64,000 nt of DNA from Mycobacterium asiaticum (lineage in GTDB: Bacteria > Actinomycetota > Actinomycetes > Mycobacteriales > Mycobacteriaceae): NCBI RefSeq assembly GCF_001673635.1, contig NZ_LZMH01000022.1, forward strand, positions 59,863 through 123,862, read 5' to 3'. Under the pieces are notes generated by a model. That model worked only from the letters and a program-made list of their open reading frames with translations. It had not been told where the DNA came from and made no database searches. Within the stretch, counting starts at the first letter, position 1, and each line of letters opens with the position of its first letter. A program made the position numbers and the translations under genes. Shown here piece after piece: positions 18,142 to 26,091 of this stretch.

Positions 18142-18444
18142 ATGTGCTCTGCACCTAAGCAAGGACTGACGTTGCCGGCCAGCGTCGACCTGGAGAAGGA
18201 AACGGTGATCACCGGTCGCGTTGTCGACCGGGACGGCCAGGCCGTCGGCGGCGCGTTCGTCCGTCTGCTGGACTCCTCCGACGAGTTCACCGCCGAGGTC
18301 GTCGCGTCGGCGACCGGCGACTTCCGGTTCTTCGCCGCTCCGGGATCATGGACGCTGCGCGCGTTGTCCAAGATCGGCAATGGCGACGCCGTGGTGGCGC
18401 CGTCCGGTGCGGGCATCCACGAGGTGGACATCAAGATCGCCTGA
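18142..18444 (+). CDS. sseC2: SseC, DUF1416 sulfur-metabolism partner of CysA
   Basis: Small protein of exactly 100 aa, the same length as M. tuberculosis SseC2. It has a DUF1416 fold resembling a carboxypeptidase-regulatory beta sandwich: VITGRVVDRDGQAVGGAFVRLLD, then ATGDFRFFAAPGSWTLRAL. It begins one base after cysA and is always paired with it. Cysteine at position 2 (MCSAPKQG) is notable and might carry sulfur, but that is a guess. No catalytic activity is established in my knowledge. Confidence 0.9.
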   Translation: MCSAPKQGLTLPASVDLEKETVITGRVVDRDGQAVGGAFVRLLDSSDEFTAEVVASATGDFRFFAAPGSWTLRALSKIGNGDAVVAPSGAGIHEVDIKIA

Positions 18445-18485
18445 CGACCCGTTCGGGCCGGTCCCCGTTGGCGCGGTCGGAAGAA

Positions 18486-18491
18486 TAGAAT
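18486..18491 (+). promoter_or_regulatory. Leaderless -10 element (TAGAAT) for the small membrane protein
   Basis: TAGAAT, a strong TANNNT match, ends 7 nt before GTG 18499 and has no Shine-Dalgarno downstream. It sits in the 54-bp gap after sseC and would drive both the small ORF and the nitrobindin-like gene. Confidence 0.6.
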
Positions 18492-18498
18492 CACTTCC

Positions 18499-18597
18499 GT
18501 GGTGCTGTTCTTCGAGATCATGCTGGTCCTTGCGACCGTGGTCATTTCCTGGTTCGCGCTGTACGCGCTGTATCGGTTGATCACCGACGAGTCGTGA
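18499..18597 (+). CDS. 32-residue single-pass membrane protein, coupled to the nitrobindin-like gene
   Basis: Tiny protein of 32 aa, almost all one hydrophobic helix ([20 protein letters not shown]), ending in the polar RLITDES. The GTG start is 7 nt after TAGAAT. Its TGA overlaps the next gene's GTG as GTGA (18594-18597), so translation of the two is coupled. That arrangement makes a chance frame unlikely. Function unknown; it might be a regulatory leader, or a membrane peptide acting with the downstream haem-binding-type protein. Confidence 0.65.
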   Translation: MVLFFEIMLVLATVVISWFALYALYRLITDES

Positions 18598-19235
18598 CCT
18601 CTTCCGAGGAGCCGGACGCCGGCGGCATGTCGCAGGCGGCGGAGCGCTCGAAACTGACCGCGGCGCGCAACATTCCCGCGTTCGACGATCTGCCGGTGCC
18701 CGCCGACACCGCGAACCTGCGCGAGGGCGCGAACCTCAACGATGCGTTGCTGGCGCTGCTGCCACTGGTGGGGGTGTGGCGTGGTGAAGGCGAGGGCCGC
18801 GGCAGCGACGGCGACTACCGGTTCGGCCAGCAGATCATCGTGTCCCATGACGGCGGCGACTACCTGAATTGGGAAGCCCGGTCGTGGCGACTGGACGACG
18901 AGGGCGAGTACCACGAAATCGGGTTGCGGGAGACGGGCTTCTGGCGGTTCGTCCGCGACCCCGACGACCCGAGCGAATCGCAGGCCATCGAACTGCTCCT
19001 GGCGCATTCGGCCGGCTACGTCGAGTTGTTCTACGGGCGGCCCCGTAATCAGTCGTCCTGGGAACTGGTGACCGACGCGCTGGCCCGAAGCCGGTCCGGC
19101 GTCCTGGTCGGCGGCGCCAAACGGCTCTACGGGATCGTCGAGGGCGGTGACCTCGCCTACGTCGAGGAGCGAGTCGATGCCGATGGCGGCCTGGTCCCGC
19201 ACCTGTCGGCCCGGCTGTCCCGCTTCGTCGGCTGA
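18594..19235 (+). CDS. Nitrobindin-like beta-barrel protein (Rv0813c-like, THAP4/DUF1794)
   Basis: Ten-stranded beta-barrel protein of the nitrobindin/FABP-like family, 213 aa. Members with bound haem isomerise peroxynitrite to nitrate. Motifs seen are [13 protein letters not shown] at about 60-72, FWRFV and the C-terminal [10 protein letters not shown], whose His matches the haem-ligand position of nitrobindins. The first 35 residues are a flexible tail. GTG 18594 overlaps the stop of a 32-residue membrane ORF. Nitrogen-species detoxification is by family; whether this copy binds haem cannot be decided here. Confidence 0.85.
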   Translation: MTSSEEPDAGGMSQAAERSKLTAARNIPAFDDLPVPADTANLREGANLNDALLALLPLVGVWRGEGEGRGSDGDYRFGQQIIVSHDGGDYLNWEARSWRLDDEGEYHEIGLRETGFWRFVRDPDDPSESQAIELLLAHSAGYVELFYGRPRNQSSWELVTDALARSRSGVLVGGAKRLYGIVEGGDLAYVEERVDADGGLVPHLSARLSRFVG

Positions 19236-19237
19236 GG

Positions 19238-19342
19238 CCGGCCCGCCGCGTCGTATTCGCGTCCCTGTCTTGCCTTTCCGCGAACTTGCGCGTGTACTGT
19301 TCGCGTCCTAGCAGCGGGGTCTAGCAGCGAAAGGCGGGCCGG
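19238..19342. promoter_or_regulatory. Repeat-rich promoter region of the RyR gene
   Basis: The gap holds a 10-bp inverted repeat at its two ends (CCGGCCCGCC 19238-19247; GGCGGGCCGG 19333-19342). Inside are TTCGCGTCC twice and CTAGCAGCG twice. The inner repeats could be regulator sites; the G+C-rich outer arms may be chance. Confidence 0.3.
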
Positions 19343-21709
19343 ATGCGCCAGAAGAGGACGGTCCCGACCCCCGTGCGGTGGGCCGTGTCGGCTCTGGCGG
19401 TGTTGCTGATCGGCTATCTGGCCGTCGTCGCGTTGCATCCCGCCATCCTGGACTGGTTGCCGGACGGGCTGGGCTGGTTCGGGCGGCCGGGTTCGATGGC
19501 CACGACCACGATCGTCGTCGGCGTCTTGATCGTGTGCGCGATGACCTTTCGCTCCAACACCAGTCATCGGCTGGTGGGCGTGTCGTTCACAGTGATCGCG
19601 GTGCTGATCAGCATGAGCGCCATCCTGGGCCTGAGCGCGTACTGGAACTGCCACGACGAGAACCACCCGGCCGTTTTCACGCCGCTGATGCTGACGGCTC
19701 AACTGATCAAGGGCAGCAGCGGCGACTACTCACTGGGCGGCCGGGTGTGCCCCAGCCCGACCCCGGTCGGCCTCGAATTGGCCCGCATGGCAGCGGTTTC
19801 GGCGATCTTCACCGGATTGGGCGGCGTGGTCGTCGGCGTCTTCCGCTCGCAGGTGGACCGGCTGCGGGCCAATTTCGCCGACTCCGTCACCGCCATCGTC
19901 GGCGTGGACGACGACACCGAATCGATGGTCAGCGGCGTCGCGCGGACGCTGGACCGGCGCAGCACTCTGGTCGTCATCACCAGCGCGGGCGACGACCGGG
20001 TTCAGCGGCTCCGCCGGCTGGGGGCCCGGGTCGTGCTGGTGGACTTCAACACTCCCGCGACCCTGGTGTCACTGCGGCTCTGGCGGAACCTCAGCCGGTT
20101 GTACCTGATGGCGGCCGACCCGGCGGTCAACATGCTGCGGCTGGATCTTATCGGCCGCCGGCTGGCCGAAGTCGCCGACAAGCGCCGGTTGCCGTTGATC
20201 GTGCGCATCGACGACCCCTGGCTGGCCGAGGCGTGGCGCGCCCAGCAGTTCGGCGGATCCGACACCCGCTGGGCCGCGGACGTGGTGGGCAAATACGAGG
20301 TGACGGCCAGCCGGCTGCTCGACGGCATCATCGGGACGGGCCGAACCAAGCGGATATTCGTCTGTGGCACATCACAATTGACGTTGGCCCTGTGCGCGGA
20401 CCTGACCCGGCGAGCACTGGAGCGCGACTTCTACACCCCGCCCGGCGCACCCGCGCTGCCGGCCCTGACCCTGGTGGAACGGGACGCCGATGAGTATCTG
20501 CGGGACCACCACTTCTACCGCGAGCAAGCGGGTTTCGCCTCCGATGGGCCCGCGATCGACGCGGTGTCGGAGGCCCCGACGATACCCACCCTGTTGCGGC
20601 TGATCGGCGAGAGCGACCCGACCACCAGCGCCGTGATCCTGGTCGACACCCACACCGCGACTACCGGCACCCGGCTGGCCGCCCGATTCCCCGAAATGCC
20701 GGTCTACACTTCGGATCTCAACACCAGCATCGACGATGACTCGATTCAGGTCGTCGGGCTGCTGCAGTCCTATTCGCTGGTGCTGGACACCCGGGAGGGC
20801 CAGGTTCAGGATGCCTGGGAGCGCGCCGCTCGCCTGATCCACGAACGGTATGTGGCAACCATCGACCCGAGCTGGCCGCGCGGGCCGGCCTCGGTGCCCT
20901 GGGTCGAGCTCGACGAGTTCTACCGCGGGTCCAACCGCCGACAGGTGCGCAATGCGCTGTGGATGGTCGAACAGATCGCGGGCCACACGTGGAACACCTG
21001 GGGCAGCCCGCCGGCCCAGTTGTCGGGCCGGGACATGGCGGATTCGGCGCCGCTGGAACAGCTTTCGCGGATGGGTTTCGACGAATACTCGGCGCTGGCC
21101 ATGGCCAAGGCCGAGCACGAGGACTGGTGCCGCTACTACCGCCGCAACGGCTGGAAGTACGGCAAGCCACGTGACGACGCCCGCAAGATCCACGACAAGC
21201 TCGTCGACTGGTCGGACGTCGAGAACGACCCCGACCTCCTCAACGCCGCGGTGCGCAGCCTGGCGGCCACGCTGTGGAGCCTGCGTCAGCTCGGCTATCG
21301 CTCACGCCCGCTGTGGCGGACCTTCACCCGGGTCGGCACCGTGGCCGCGACCCGGCGCGATGCGCCGTGGTCGTGGAAGTCGGACTCGGGCCATACGATG
21401 CGCGCCGACGCCGGCGACTGGGAGGTGCAGTCGGACGGCAAAACCTGGTCGGTGCGCGACGATATCTTTCACGCCACATACGAGCCGGCCGGTGACGGGC
21501 TGTGGCGTCGCAAAGGCGTGGTGCAGGCCCGCCCAGCCCAGCCCGGCGAGACCATCAACACCTTGGAAGGACCGACGGTTGCTGCCGACGGCGACTGGGT
21601 GGTGCGCGGCGCCGAGGGCGAACAATGGCCTGTTCCGGGTCACGAATTCAAGCAGCGTTACGCCGAATTCCACCCGCCGGAACAGGCGCCCGTCCCGCAC
21701 GGGGACTGA
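19343..21709 (+). CDS. Membrane protein with RCK/TrkA-N-like, RyR and PGDYG-like domains
   Basis: Protein of 788 aa not present at this locus in M. tuberculosis. Three or four hydrophobic helices lie in residues 12-170. Two Rossmann-like segments follow that resemble TrkA-N/RCK ion-channel regulators (TAIVGVDDDTESMVSGVAR near 180; RIFVCGTSQLTLALCADL near 335). A RyR domain spans about 575-640 (ALAMAKAEHEDWCRYYRR, GWKYGKPRDDARKIHDKL). The C-terminal 120 residues hold two PGDYG-like repeats (DWEVQSDGKTWSV; GDWVVRGAEGEQWPV). RyR and RCK domains bind nucleotides or nucleotide-like ligands, so a ligand-gated channel or sensor is plausible. The partner is the TIR gene 107 nt downstream. Confidence 0.72.
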   Translation: MRQKRTVPTPVRWAVSALAVLLIGYLAVVALHPAILDWLPDGLGWFGRPGSMATTTIVVGVLIVCAMTFRSNTSHRLVGVSFTVIAVLISMSAILGLSAYWNCHDENHPAVFTPLMLTAQLIKGSSGDYSLGGRVCPSPTPVGLELARMAAVSAIFTGLGGVVVGVFRSQVDRLRANFADSVTAIVGVDDDTESMVSGVARTLDRRSTLVVITSAGDDRVQRLRRLGARVVLVDFNTPATLVSLRLWRNLSRLYLMAADPAVNMLRLDLIGRRLAEVADKRRLPLIVRIDDPWLAEAWRAQQFGGSDTRWAADVVGKYEVTASRLLDGIIGTGRTKRIFVCGTSQLTLALCADLTRRALERDFYTPPGAPALPALTLVERDADEYLRDHHFYREQAGFASDGPAIDAVSEAPTIPTLLRLIGESDPTTSAVILVDTHTATTGTRLAARFPEMPVYTSDLNTSIDDDSIQVVGLLQSYSLVLDTREGQVQDAWERAARLIHERYVATIDPSWPRGPASVPWVELDEFYRGSNRRQVRNALWMVEQIAGHTWNTWGSPPAQLSGRDMADSAPLEQLSRMGFDEYSALAMAKAEHEDWCRYYRRNGWKYGKPRDDARKIHDKLVDWSDVENDPDLLNAAVRSLAATLWSLRQLGYRSRPLWRTFTRVGTVAATRRDAPWSWKSDSGHTMRADAGDWEVQSDGKTWSVRDDIFHATYEPAGDGLWRRKGVVQARPAQPGETINTLEGPTVAADGDWVVRGAEGEQWPVPGHEFKQRYAEFHPPEQAPVPHGD

Positions 21710-21750
21710 TCCAAACCCGAGTTTGCCGACACGATTGCTGCCGGTAATGC

Positions 21751-21769
21751 CATGCGCTACCGTCGCATG
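21751..21769. promoter_or_regulatory. Inverted repeat upstream of the TIR gene
   Basis: CATGCG (21751-21756) and CGCATG (21764-21769) flank 7 nt that contain a TANNNT match, TACCGT. This may be an operator over a separate promoter for the TIR gene. Confidence 0.3.
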
Positions 21770-21816
21770 ACGGATTCGCCGGATATCTCCCTGTGCCCTC
21801 CATCGAGGAGACCGCT

Positions 21817-23352
21817 GTGGCCATCTTCATCAGCTACTCGAGCCAAGACAGAACCGCGCTCGAGGCTCTCACCACCGCGCTCAAACGCGCCCAGCAGAAG
21901 GTCTGGTTCGACCAGGAGCTCGGCGGCGGCGACGCGTGGTGGAACGCGATCCTCGAACAGATCCGCTCCAGCGAGGTGTTCATCGTCGCGCTGTCCAACA
22001 ATTGGCTGCAGTCCAAGCCGAGCCAGGCCGAATTGCGCTACGCGCAGGCGCTCAACCGCCCGATCCTGCCCGTCAAGGTCGGGCCGGTGGACAGCGTGCG
22101 GGTGAATCCGGTCTCGACGCTGCAGATCATCGACTACCAGAACCCCACCGTGGATGCCGGCATCCAGTTGGTCACCGCGATCCACGCGCTGCGGGAGAAG
22201 GCGCCGCCGCTGCCCTCGCCGCTGCCCGAAGAGCCGCCGCTGCCGTTCGGCTACATCATGCGGCTGGGCAACACCCTGTCCGAAAAGGAGCTCACCCCCC
22301 AGCAGCAGCTCCAGCTGCTGGTCGAGCTGCGCACCGGTCTCGACGAAGACGGCGACGACCCCAGCGCCCGCAGCGACATCGCCCAACTGCTGCGGATGCT
22401 GCGGATGCGGCACGACGTCACCTACCGCACGCGCACCGAAATCGACAACGTACTGGCCGAGATCGAGGCCAAGGACGGTTCGAGAACAGCACAGACAGCG
22501 CCTGCCGCCCCGGTGCCGGCCCAGGCCGGGCCCCAGACCGCCGGGGTTCCCACCGCGCCGGCACAGCCGGCCGCCGTCGCGCCGGCGCGCCCGGCCACCG
22601 CGCCCGCCGCTTCCAACGCCGGCGGTGGCGCGCAATCGAGCAAGCGCCTGCTGATCATCGGCGGCGCCGCTCTGGCGGCGATCGTGGCGGTCGTGTTGAT
22701 CGTGGTGTTCGCCTCCGGGGGTGGCGAGGGTCGCAAGCCGCGGGCAACTGCCGGTGGCACCACAGGCGGCGCGTCCGGAGCGGTGGCCGCGCCGTCGACA
22801 ACCAACTCCGTCCTGCTCGGCGCCGCGGACGTCGGCACGGTGCTGGGCGATCCCAACATGGAGGCCGGAGCCCGCGGCGACCAGCTACGCAAGCCGCAGG
22901 GCGCGCTGTCGGACCCGGAGTGCGTGGCGGCCTTCGAACCGTTCGAGGAATCCGCCTACCGGGGTCACGAACTGACCGGCATCCATAACCAGGTGGTGCA
23001 TTCGCCACAGGACGTCCACCGGGTGGTCGAGGGCGTGGCGAAGTTCCCGACAGCCGAGAAGGCCAACGCCTTTGTGGCGGCCTCCGCCGCGAAATGGCGG
23101 GCCTGTGCGAACAAGACCGTCCAGTTCACAAGCGCGAACAAGACCGTGGAATGGACCTTCGGTGAGGTCAACGGGGATGCGCCGAAGATCACCCAGACCC
23201 GCGCGGTGACCGACGGCAGCGGGCGGACCTGCCAGCACGCGCTCAGCGCGGCCGGCGACCTGGTCATCGAGGTGCAGGCGTGCGGCAACGACATCACCGA
23301 CGGCGGTGCCCGGTTGGCCGACCAGATCGCCGCAAAGGCAGGAAACGCGTAG
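21817..23352 (+). CDS. TIR-domain protein with transmembrane helix and PknH-like sensor domain
   Basis: Protein of 511 aa joining a cytosolic TIR domain (residues 1-130: AIFISYSSQDR, then SQAELRYAQALNRPILPVKV) to an extracytoplasmic sensor domain. The Glu of SQAELRYA (E72) matches the catalytic Glu of NAD-hydrolysing bacterial TIRs. A helical segment and a Pro/Ala linker follow, then one membrane helix near 277-300 (LLIIGGAALAAIVAVVLIVVF). The outside domain has the four cysteines of PknH_C-type sensors (DPEC, WRAC, RTCQ, QACG). GTG 21817 has GAGGAG 6 nt upstream; GTG 21793 is the alternative. Signal-controlled NAD cleavage is inferred. Confidence 0.78.
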   Translation: MAIFISYSSQDRTALEALTTALKRAQQKVWFDQELGGGDAWWNAILEQIRSSEVFIVALSNNWLQSKPSQAELRYAQALNRPILPVKVGPVDSVRVNPVSTLQIIDYQNPTVDAGIQLVTAIHALREKAPPLPSPLPEEPPLPFGYIMRLGNTLSEKELTPQQQLQLLVELRTGLDEDGDDPSARSDIAQLLRMLRMRHDVTYRTRTEIDNVLAEIEAKDGSRTAQTAPAAPVPAQAGPQTAGVPTAPAQPAAVAPARPATAPAASNAGGGAQSSKRLLIIGGAALAAIVAVVLIVVFASGGGEGRKPRATAGGTTGGASGAVAAPSTTNSVLLGAADVGTVLGDPNMEAGARGDQLRKPQGALSDPECVAAFEPFEESAYRGHELTGIHNQVVHSPQDVHRVVEGVAKFPTAEKANAFVAASAAKWRACANKTVQFTSANKTVEWTFGEVNGDAPKITQTRAVTDGSGRTCQHALSAAGDLVIEVQACGNDITDGGARLADQIAAKAGNA

Positions 23353-23384
23353 GACGTACGGCCGCAAAGCCAGTAGATATGGAG

Positions 23385-23433
23385 CGGCCCCCGAGCCGTA
23401 TTCCGGTTGGACAGACCGGAAGCTCGGGGGCCG
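23385..23433. terminator. Large hairpin after the TIR gene (candidate terminator)
   Basis: A perfect 12-bp outer stem (23385-23396 with 23422-23433, core GGCCCCCGAGC) encloses a 4-nt bulge. A second perfect 7-bp stem TTCCGGT/ACCGGAA (23401-23407, 23415-23421) caps it with a 7-nt loop. It lies 33 nt past the TIR stop and before the convergent pabC-like gene. No U-run follows, which is usual for mycobacterial terminators. It could serve both directions. Confidence 0.6.
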
Positions 23434-23605
23434 GGTGACTGCGGGAGATTCGCCAGCGCTTTGGTCGATGAATCTTCCGAGCCAATGCAGCTAGCTCGCA
23501 GCCACCTCACATGTCCATGAAGCTATCAATTTCGCGGACCACCTCCCTTCTTGTGTAAAGCCGACGCTACCGTGACTTGGGCGCGGCGACAACACAATTA
23601 AGCGT

Positions 23606-24478
23606 TCAGCGATCGCTGACGATGGCTGCGTCGACCAGCTCGGCGAACGTGTCGGCGATCCGCGGGCTGGGCAACCGCCGACCGTCCAGGGTGTGCACGC
23701 GGGCGGCCAGCGTCATGCTGGAGATGAGCCAAATGCCCTGCGCCTCGGCCAGATCCGTCACCCGCAACGCCCGGTAGTCACAGTCGTAGCCCTTGGCGCG
23801 GGCCACCTCGAAGAGTGCCTGCTGGGTGGTGCCCCGCAGGATCGGGTACCACGGCGGCGGGGTGAGCAGGCAGGGGTTGCCGTCGCCGTTGTCGGTGGCG
23901 ATCACCACCGTCGAGCGCGGGCCTTCCAGCACGTAGCCGTCGGTGCTGACGAAGATGACGTCGCCGGCGCCCTGCCGGGCGGCGTGCCGCAGGACGGCCA
24001 TGTTGATCGCGTAGGACAGCGTCTTGGCGCCGGCCAGCAGCCAGGGCATCGCGTCGATCCCGCGCGCCGGTAGCCCGCGGTCCAGCGTGATCGCGGCGAC
24101 GCCGTCCCGGCGCACCGCGGCCACCCGCTCTGGTACCGGGTTGACCATCACATAAGCCGTCGGGGCCGAACCGCCCTCGCGGCCCCGGCTGTACACCAGC
24201 CGCATCGCGGCCTCGTCGGACGTGCCGCTGACCCATTGCCGGGTCGCGGAGTCGATGGCCCGCCGCCAGGCCGGCAGGTCCGGCGCGGGCAGGTCCATCA
24301 ATTTTGCGGATTGGGTCAGCCGCTGCAGGTGCGACTCGATCAGACATGCCCTGCCGTCGCGGACAAGCAGCGTTTCGAAAATCCCGTCGCCGCGGACCGC
24401 CGCCAGGTCGTCGGGCGTCAGCAGCGGCGTTCCCGGATCGAGGATCTCGCCGTCCAGAGTGACGACCACACCAGCCAT
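23606..24478 (-). CDS. pabC: Aminodeoxychorismate lyase, PLP class IV aminotransferase fold (Rv0812-like)
   Basis: PLP enzyme of fold type IV, 290 aa. The pyridoxal-binding Lys is in AGAKTLSYAINM, with the family segments GDGIFETLLVRDG near the N-terminus and VFVSTDGYVLEGPRSTVVI-like sequence in the second half. The M. tuberculosis relative at this locus is linked to p-aminobenzoate synthesis for folate. A D-amino-acid transaminase role is the main alternative within the family. ATG 24478 gives the usual length. It converges on the TIR gene across a 250-bp spacer with a large hairpin. Confidence 0.83.
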   Translation of the reverse strand: MAGVVVTLDGEILDPGTPLLTPDDLAAVRGDGIFETLLVRDGRACLIESHLQRLTQSAKLMDLPAPDLPAWRRAIDSATRQWVSGTSDEAAMRLVYSRGREGGSAPTAYVMVNPVPERVAAVRRDGVAAITLDRGLPARGIDAMPWLLAGAKTLSYAINMAVLRHAARQGAGDVIFVSTDGYVLEGPRSTVVIATDNGDGNPCLLTPPPWYPILRGTTQQALFEVARAKGYDCDYRALRVTDLAEAQGIWLISSMTLAARVHTLDGRRLPSPRIADTFAELVDAAIVSDR

Positions 24479-24603
24479 GTCGAGTGAGCCTAACGGCCCG
24501 CAGGATCGCCGGGTGTGCGGCTGGCTTCACGCTGGTTGCTGATTGTGCGGCTGGCTTCACGTTCGGCGAAAAGGTGTGTCCCCGACCGGGCAATTCCGAG
24601 CCG

Positions 24604-24609
24604 TAGAGT
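24604..24609 (+). promoter_or_regulatory. Leaderless -10 element (TAGAGT) for ygfZ
   Basis: TAGAGT fits TANNNT and ends 6 nt before GTG 24616; no ribosome site is present. Confidence 0.45.
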
Positions 24610-24615
24610 TGACGT

Positions 24616-25722
24616 GTGTCCCGTGCCGGCAACTTCGTCCCCGCGCCCGATCCCGGTCCCGACGCCGGCGCCGTCTGGCATTACGGCGATCCGCTGGGTG
24701 AACAGCGTGCGGCCCAGACCAGCGCCATCGTGGTGGACCGCTCGCACCGCGCCGTGCTGACCCTCACCGGGGCCGACCGTCGCTCGTGGCTGCACAACAT
24801 CTCTACTCAGCACGTCAGTGAACTGGCCGATGGCGCGACGGTGCAGAACCTGAGCCTGGATGGTCAGGGCCGGATCGAGGATCACTGGCTACAGACCGAA
24901 CTCGGGGACACCACCTATTTGGACACCGAGCCATGGCGGGGTGAGCCACTACTGGGCTACCTGCGCAAGATGGTGTTCTGGTCCGATGTGAGCCCGGATA
25001 ACGCCGATTTCGGGGTGCTGTCGTTGTTGGGGCCGCGGCTGACCGACGCGGCGGTGCTCCACGCGCTGGGCGTGGACGCCCTGCCGGCCGACTTGGCGGC
25101 GGTCCCACTGCGCGGTGGCGGCTTCGTCCGGCGGCTGCCGAGCACGCCCGGCGGTCCGGTCGAGCTGGATCTGGTGGTCCCGCGCACCGATGGCGCCGAG
25201 TGGAAGCAGCGGCTGACCCGGGCCGACGTACGCCCCTCCGGTGTCTGGGCCTACGAAGCGCACCGGGTCGCCGCGCTGCGGCCGCGGCTCGGCGTCGACA
25301 CCGACGAGCGCACCATCCCGCACGAAGTGCGCTGGATCGGCGGTCCCGGCGAAGGCGCCGTCCACCTGAACAAGGGCTGCTACCGCGGCCAGGAGACCGT
25401 CGCGCGAGTGCACAACTTGGGGAAGCCGCCGCGAATGCTGGCGTTGTTGCACCTTGACGGTTCGGCGGACCGTCCGTCCACCGGCGACTCGATACTCGCC
25501 GGCGGTCGTGCGGTGGGGCGGCTGGGAACCGTGGTCGAGCACGTCGACCTCGGGCCGGTGGCCCTGGCTCTGCTGAAAAGGGGGGTACCGGCCGACACCG
25601 CGCTGACGACCGGCGCCGACGGCGAGGTACCCGCGGCGATCGACGCCGATTCCCTGCCGCCGACCGATGAAGTGGGGGCCGGACGACTCGCCTTGGAACG
25701 GTTACGCGGCGGCGGTCGCTGA
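24616..25722 (+). CDS. ygfZ: YgfZ/GcvT-like folate-dependent Fe-S protein maturation factor (Rv0811c-like)
   Basis: Tetrahydrofolate-binding protein of the GcvT/YgfZ/Iba57 family, 368 aa, that assists assembly or repair of iron-sulfur proteins. The diagnostic motif KGCYRGQETVAR is present at about residues 253-264 with its invariant Cys. The N-terminal half has the folate-binding fold (VLTLTGADRRSWLHNIST). Length equals the M. tuberculosis relative as I recall it. GTG 24616 is 6 nt after TAGAGT. It lies divergent from the aminodeoxychorismate lyase, so two folate-linked genes are neighbours. Confidence 0.88.
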   Translation: MSRAGNFVPAPDPGPDAGAVWHYGDPLGEQRAAQTSAIVVDRSHRAVLTLTGADRRSWLHNISTQHVSELADGATVQNLSLDGQGRIEDHWLQTELGDTTYLDTEPWRGEPLLGYLRKMVFWSDVSPDNADFGVLSLLGPRLTDAAVLHALGVDALPADLAAVPLRGGGFVRRLPSTPGGPVELDLVVPRTDGAEWKQRLTRADVRPSGVWAYEAHRVAALRPRLGVDTDERTIPHEVRWIGGPGEGAVHLNKGCYRGQETVARVHNLGKPPRMLALLHLDGSADRPSTGDSILAGGRAVGRLGTVVEHVDLGPVALALLKRGVPADTALTTGADGEVPAAIDADSLPPTDEVGAGRLALERLRGGGR

Positions 25723-25792
25723 CGGGCTGTGACATCCGCCATCCTGTCGAGCCGCGTGGCAGGGCGCGCCAACGTTAATGCGCAGGGCACGG

Positions 25793-25798
25793 TAAGCT
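25793..25798 (+). promoter_or_regulatory. -10 element (TAAGCT) for the DUF3073 gene
   Basis: TAAGCT fits TANNNT. The start codon is 80 nt further down, so this would give a message with a leader of about 73 nt that contains the hairpin at 25828-25855. Confidence 0.4.
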
Positions 25799-25827
25799 GT
25801 CGACAGGACAAAACGACACTAAGAGAT

Positions 25828-25855
25828 CGGAGCCGCCTACTCGTAGGCCGCTCCG
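25828..25855 (+). other. Leader hairpin upstream of the DUF3073 gene (attenuator or small RNA candidate)
   Basis: A 13-bp stem with one C/C mismatch pairs 25828-25840 (CGGAGCCGCCTAC) with 25843-25855 (GTAGGCCGCTCCG) and has a tight CTCG-type loop. TTATTT follows at once, so it resembles an intrinsic terminator in the 5' leader. It might attenuate the gene or end a small RNA of about 60 nt. Confidence 0.5.
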
Positions 25856-25878
25856 TTATTTCGCGAGGGGGTTCCCCC

Positions 25879-26052
25879 ATGGGCCGCGGCCGGGCTAAGG
25901 CAAAGCAGACCAAGGTTGCTCGAGAACTGAAATACAGCTCCCCCCAGACCGACTTCACGCGGCTTCAGCGCGAGCTGTCCGGGACGAGCACCGACGAGTC
26001 GGACCACGCGGATGGCGACTCGTGGGATGACGACGACACCTGGCGCCGCTAG
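25879..26052 (+). CDS. DUF3073 small protein (Rv0810c-like)
   Basis: Small charged actinobacterial protein, 57 aa, of unknown function. The family's invariant start GRGRAKAKQTKVARELKYSS is present, followed by an acidic tail rich in Asp (DSWDDDDTWRR). No membrane helix. ATG 25879 is preceded by a G-rich site GAGGGGG. The open frame continues upstream to 25729, but that part lies in the leader and is not conserved in the family. It converges on purM. Confidence 0.85.
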   Translation: MGRGRAKAKQTKVARELKYSSPQTDFTRLQRELSGTSTDESDHADGDSWDDDDTWRR

Positions 26053-26091
26053 GTCCTCGCTGGCGTCCGGCGCCCTACTGGTTCTGGATTT

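Noticed and set aside
17049..19202. 717-residue minus-strand frame across cysA, sseC and the nitrobindin-like gene
   Set aside because: Antisense to well-supported genes with start and stop coupling; no domain seen.
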